A stretch of DNA of 62,931 bases, from the NCBI RefSeq assembly GCF_009733925.1, contig NZ_WOEI01000004.1, positions 1 through 62,931 on the forward strand, in the 5' to 3' direction. Source of the DNA: Streptobacillus canis. GTDB lineage: Bacteria > Fusobacteriota > Fusobacteriia > Fusobacteriales > Leptotrichiaceae. Position numbers and translations under genes: made by a program. The notes beneath the pieces are model-generated. The model did no database searches. It was not told the origin of the DNA and worked only from the letters and a program-made list of their open reading frames with translations. Numbering within the stretch: the first letter of the stretch is position 1; each line of letters begins with the position of its first letter. This document shows, piece by piece, positions 62,840-62,931 of the stretch.

Positions 62840-62931
62840 ATGCTTAAAATACAGTTGAATAGTATCACAAATACAAAAGAAAATCAACTTTTTAACGTAA
62901 ATAATTACAAACATTTTGAATTTGATGTAAA
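62840..62931 (+). CDS. Partial ORF at the window edge, possible transposase
   Basis: The first 30 codons (MLKIQLNSITNTKENQLFN, then VNNYKHFEFDV) are open to the end of the window. It starts with no Shine-Dalgarno after the TTGATA promoter and behind an IS-like end and an insulating terminator. That layout fits a transposase gene, but the N-terminus alone does not identify a family. Confidence 0.4.
   Translation, partial: MLKIQLNSITNTKENQLFNVNNYKHFEFDV

Noticed and set aside
1..62931. CRISPR arrays, tRNA or rRNA genes
   Set aside because: No spaced direct repeats of CRISPR type, and no gap contains a cloverleaf-like or rRNA-like segment that I could recognise by eye.

Overview
The window is very A+T-rich with short intergenic gaps and strong Shine-Dalgarno sites (AGGAGG). 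Its housekeeping set is: PolC-type replicative polymerase, the Rex redox repressor, GatCAB, a PASTA-tailed class B PBP, and infA-rpmJ-rpsM-rpsK-rpsD-rpoA-rplQ. This fits a low-GC Firmicute or, more likely, a member of the Fusobacteriota (a Leptotrichiaceae/Streptobacillus-like genome). The family is inferred; no rRNA gene is present to settle it. Most genes lie on the minus strand in long, tightly packed operons.

Region by region. (1) 1-2.8 kb is a decayed toxin/immunity island. It holds two frame-disrupted fragments, an Imm49-like and a SUKH-like immunity gene, and a previously hidden barnase-type RNase domain broken by one frameshift. An insertion-sequence-like end lies at the border. (2) 2.86-8.5 kb is an operon of two metallopeptidases (M32, M18) and spermidine/putrescine potABC, with no potD. 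(3) 8.6-9.6 kb is an XRE regulator facing a small membrane protein and an orphan RHH antitoxin-like protein. (4) 9.6-11.4 kb holds apt and a CNNM/CorC-type protein. (5) 11.4-21.6 kb is one long operon: gatC-gatA-gatB-PBP-priA-def-fmt-rex-folD. (6) 21.7-24.5 kb carries holA and a GntR-ABC exporter operon on the plus strand. (7) 24.5-31.3 kb is a minus run with a tandem DEDDh exonuclease, nadK, recN, a Xer recombinase, a membrane protein, a DUF1694 protein and murA. (8) 31.4-36.6 kb holds two membrane proteins, leuS, a SpoU rRNA methyltransferase and a small coiled-coil protein. (9) 36.6-39.9 kb holds an AraC-type regulator with two DNA-binding modules, xpt and fucO. (10) 39.9-43.3 kb is a MoxR-like AAA+ ATPase paired with a zincin-like/VWA protein. 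(11) 43.4-46.8 kb is the ribosomal protein/rpoA operon. (12) 46.9-60.6 kb holds a cysteine-rich protein, rnhB, argS, then azlC-azlD-prfB-hpt-purA-purB-polC, and a membrane-anchored metallopeptidase. prfB has a classical +1 programmed frameshift. (13) 60.6-62.9 kb holds proS and then a regulatory or mobile segment: two near-identical promoter/operator repeats, two terminators, an IS-like end and the start of an unidentified ORF.

The genes cover translation initiation and tRNA charging, purine salvage and interconversion, replication and repair, cell-wall synthesis, peptide and polyamine uptake, and fermentative aldehyde reduction. Rex sits in the formylation/folate operon, which may link one-carbon metabolism to NADH status. 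The features most worth a second look are the AAA+/zincin-VWA pair, the hidden RNase toxin domain, the tandem promoter repeats at the right end, the tandem exonuclease, and several unusual starts (leaderless, ATT/TTG) and the prfB recoding site.
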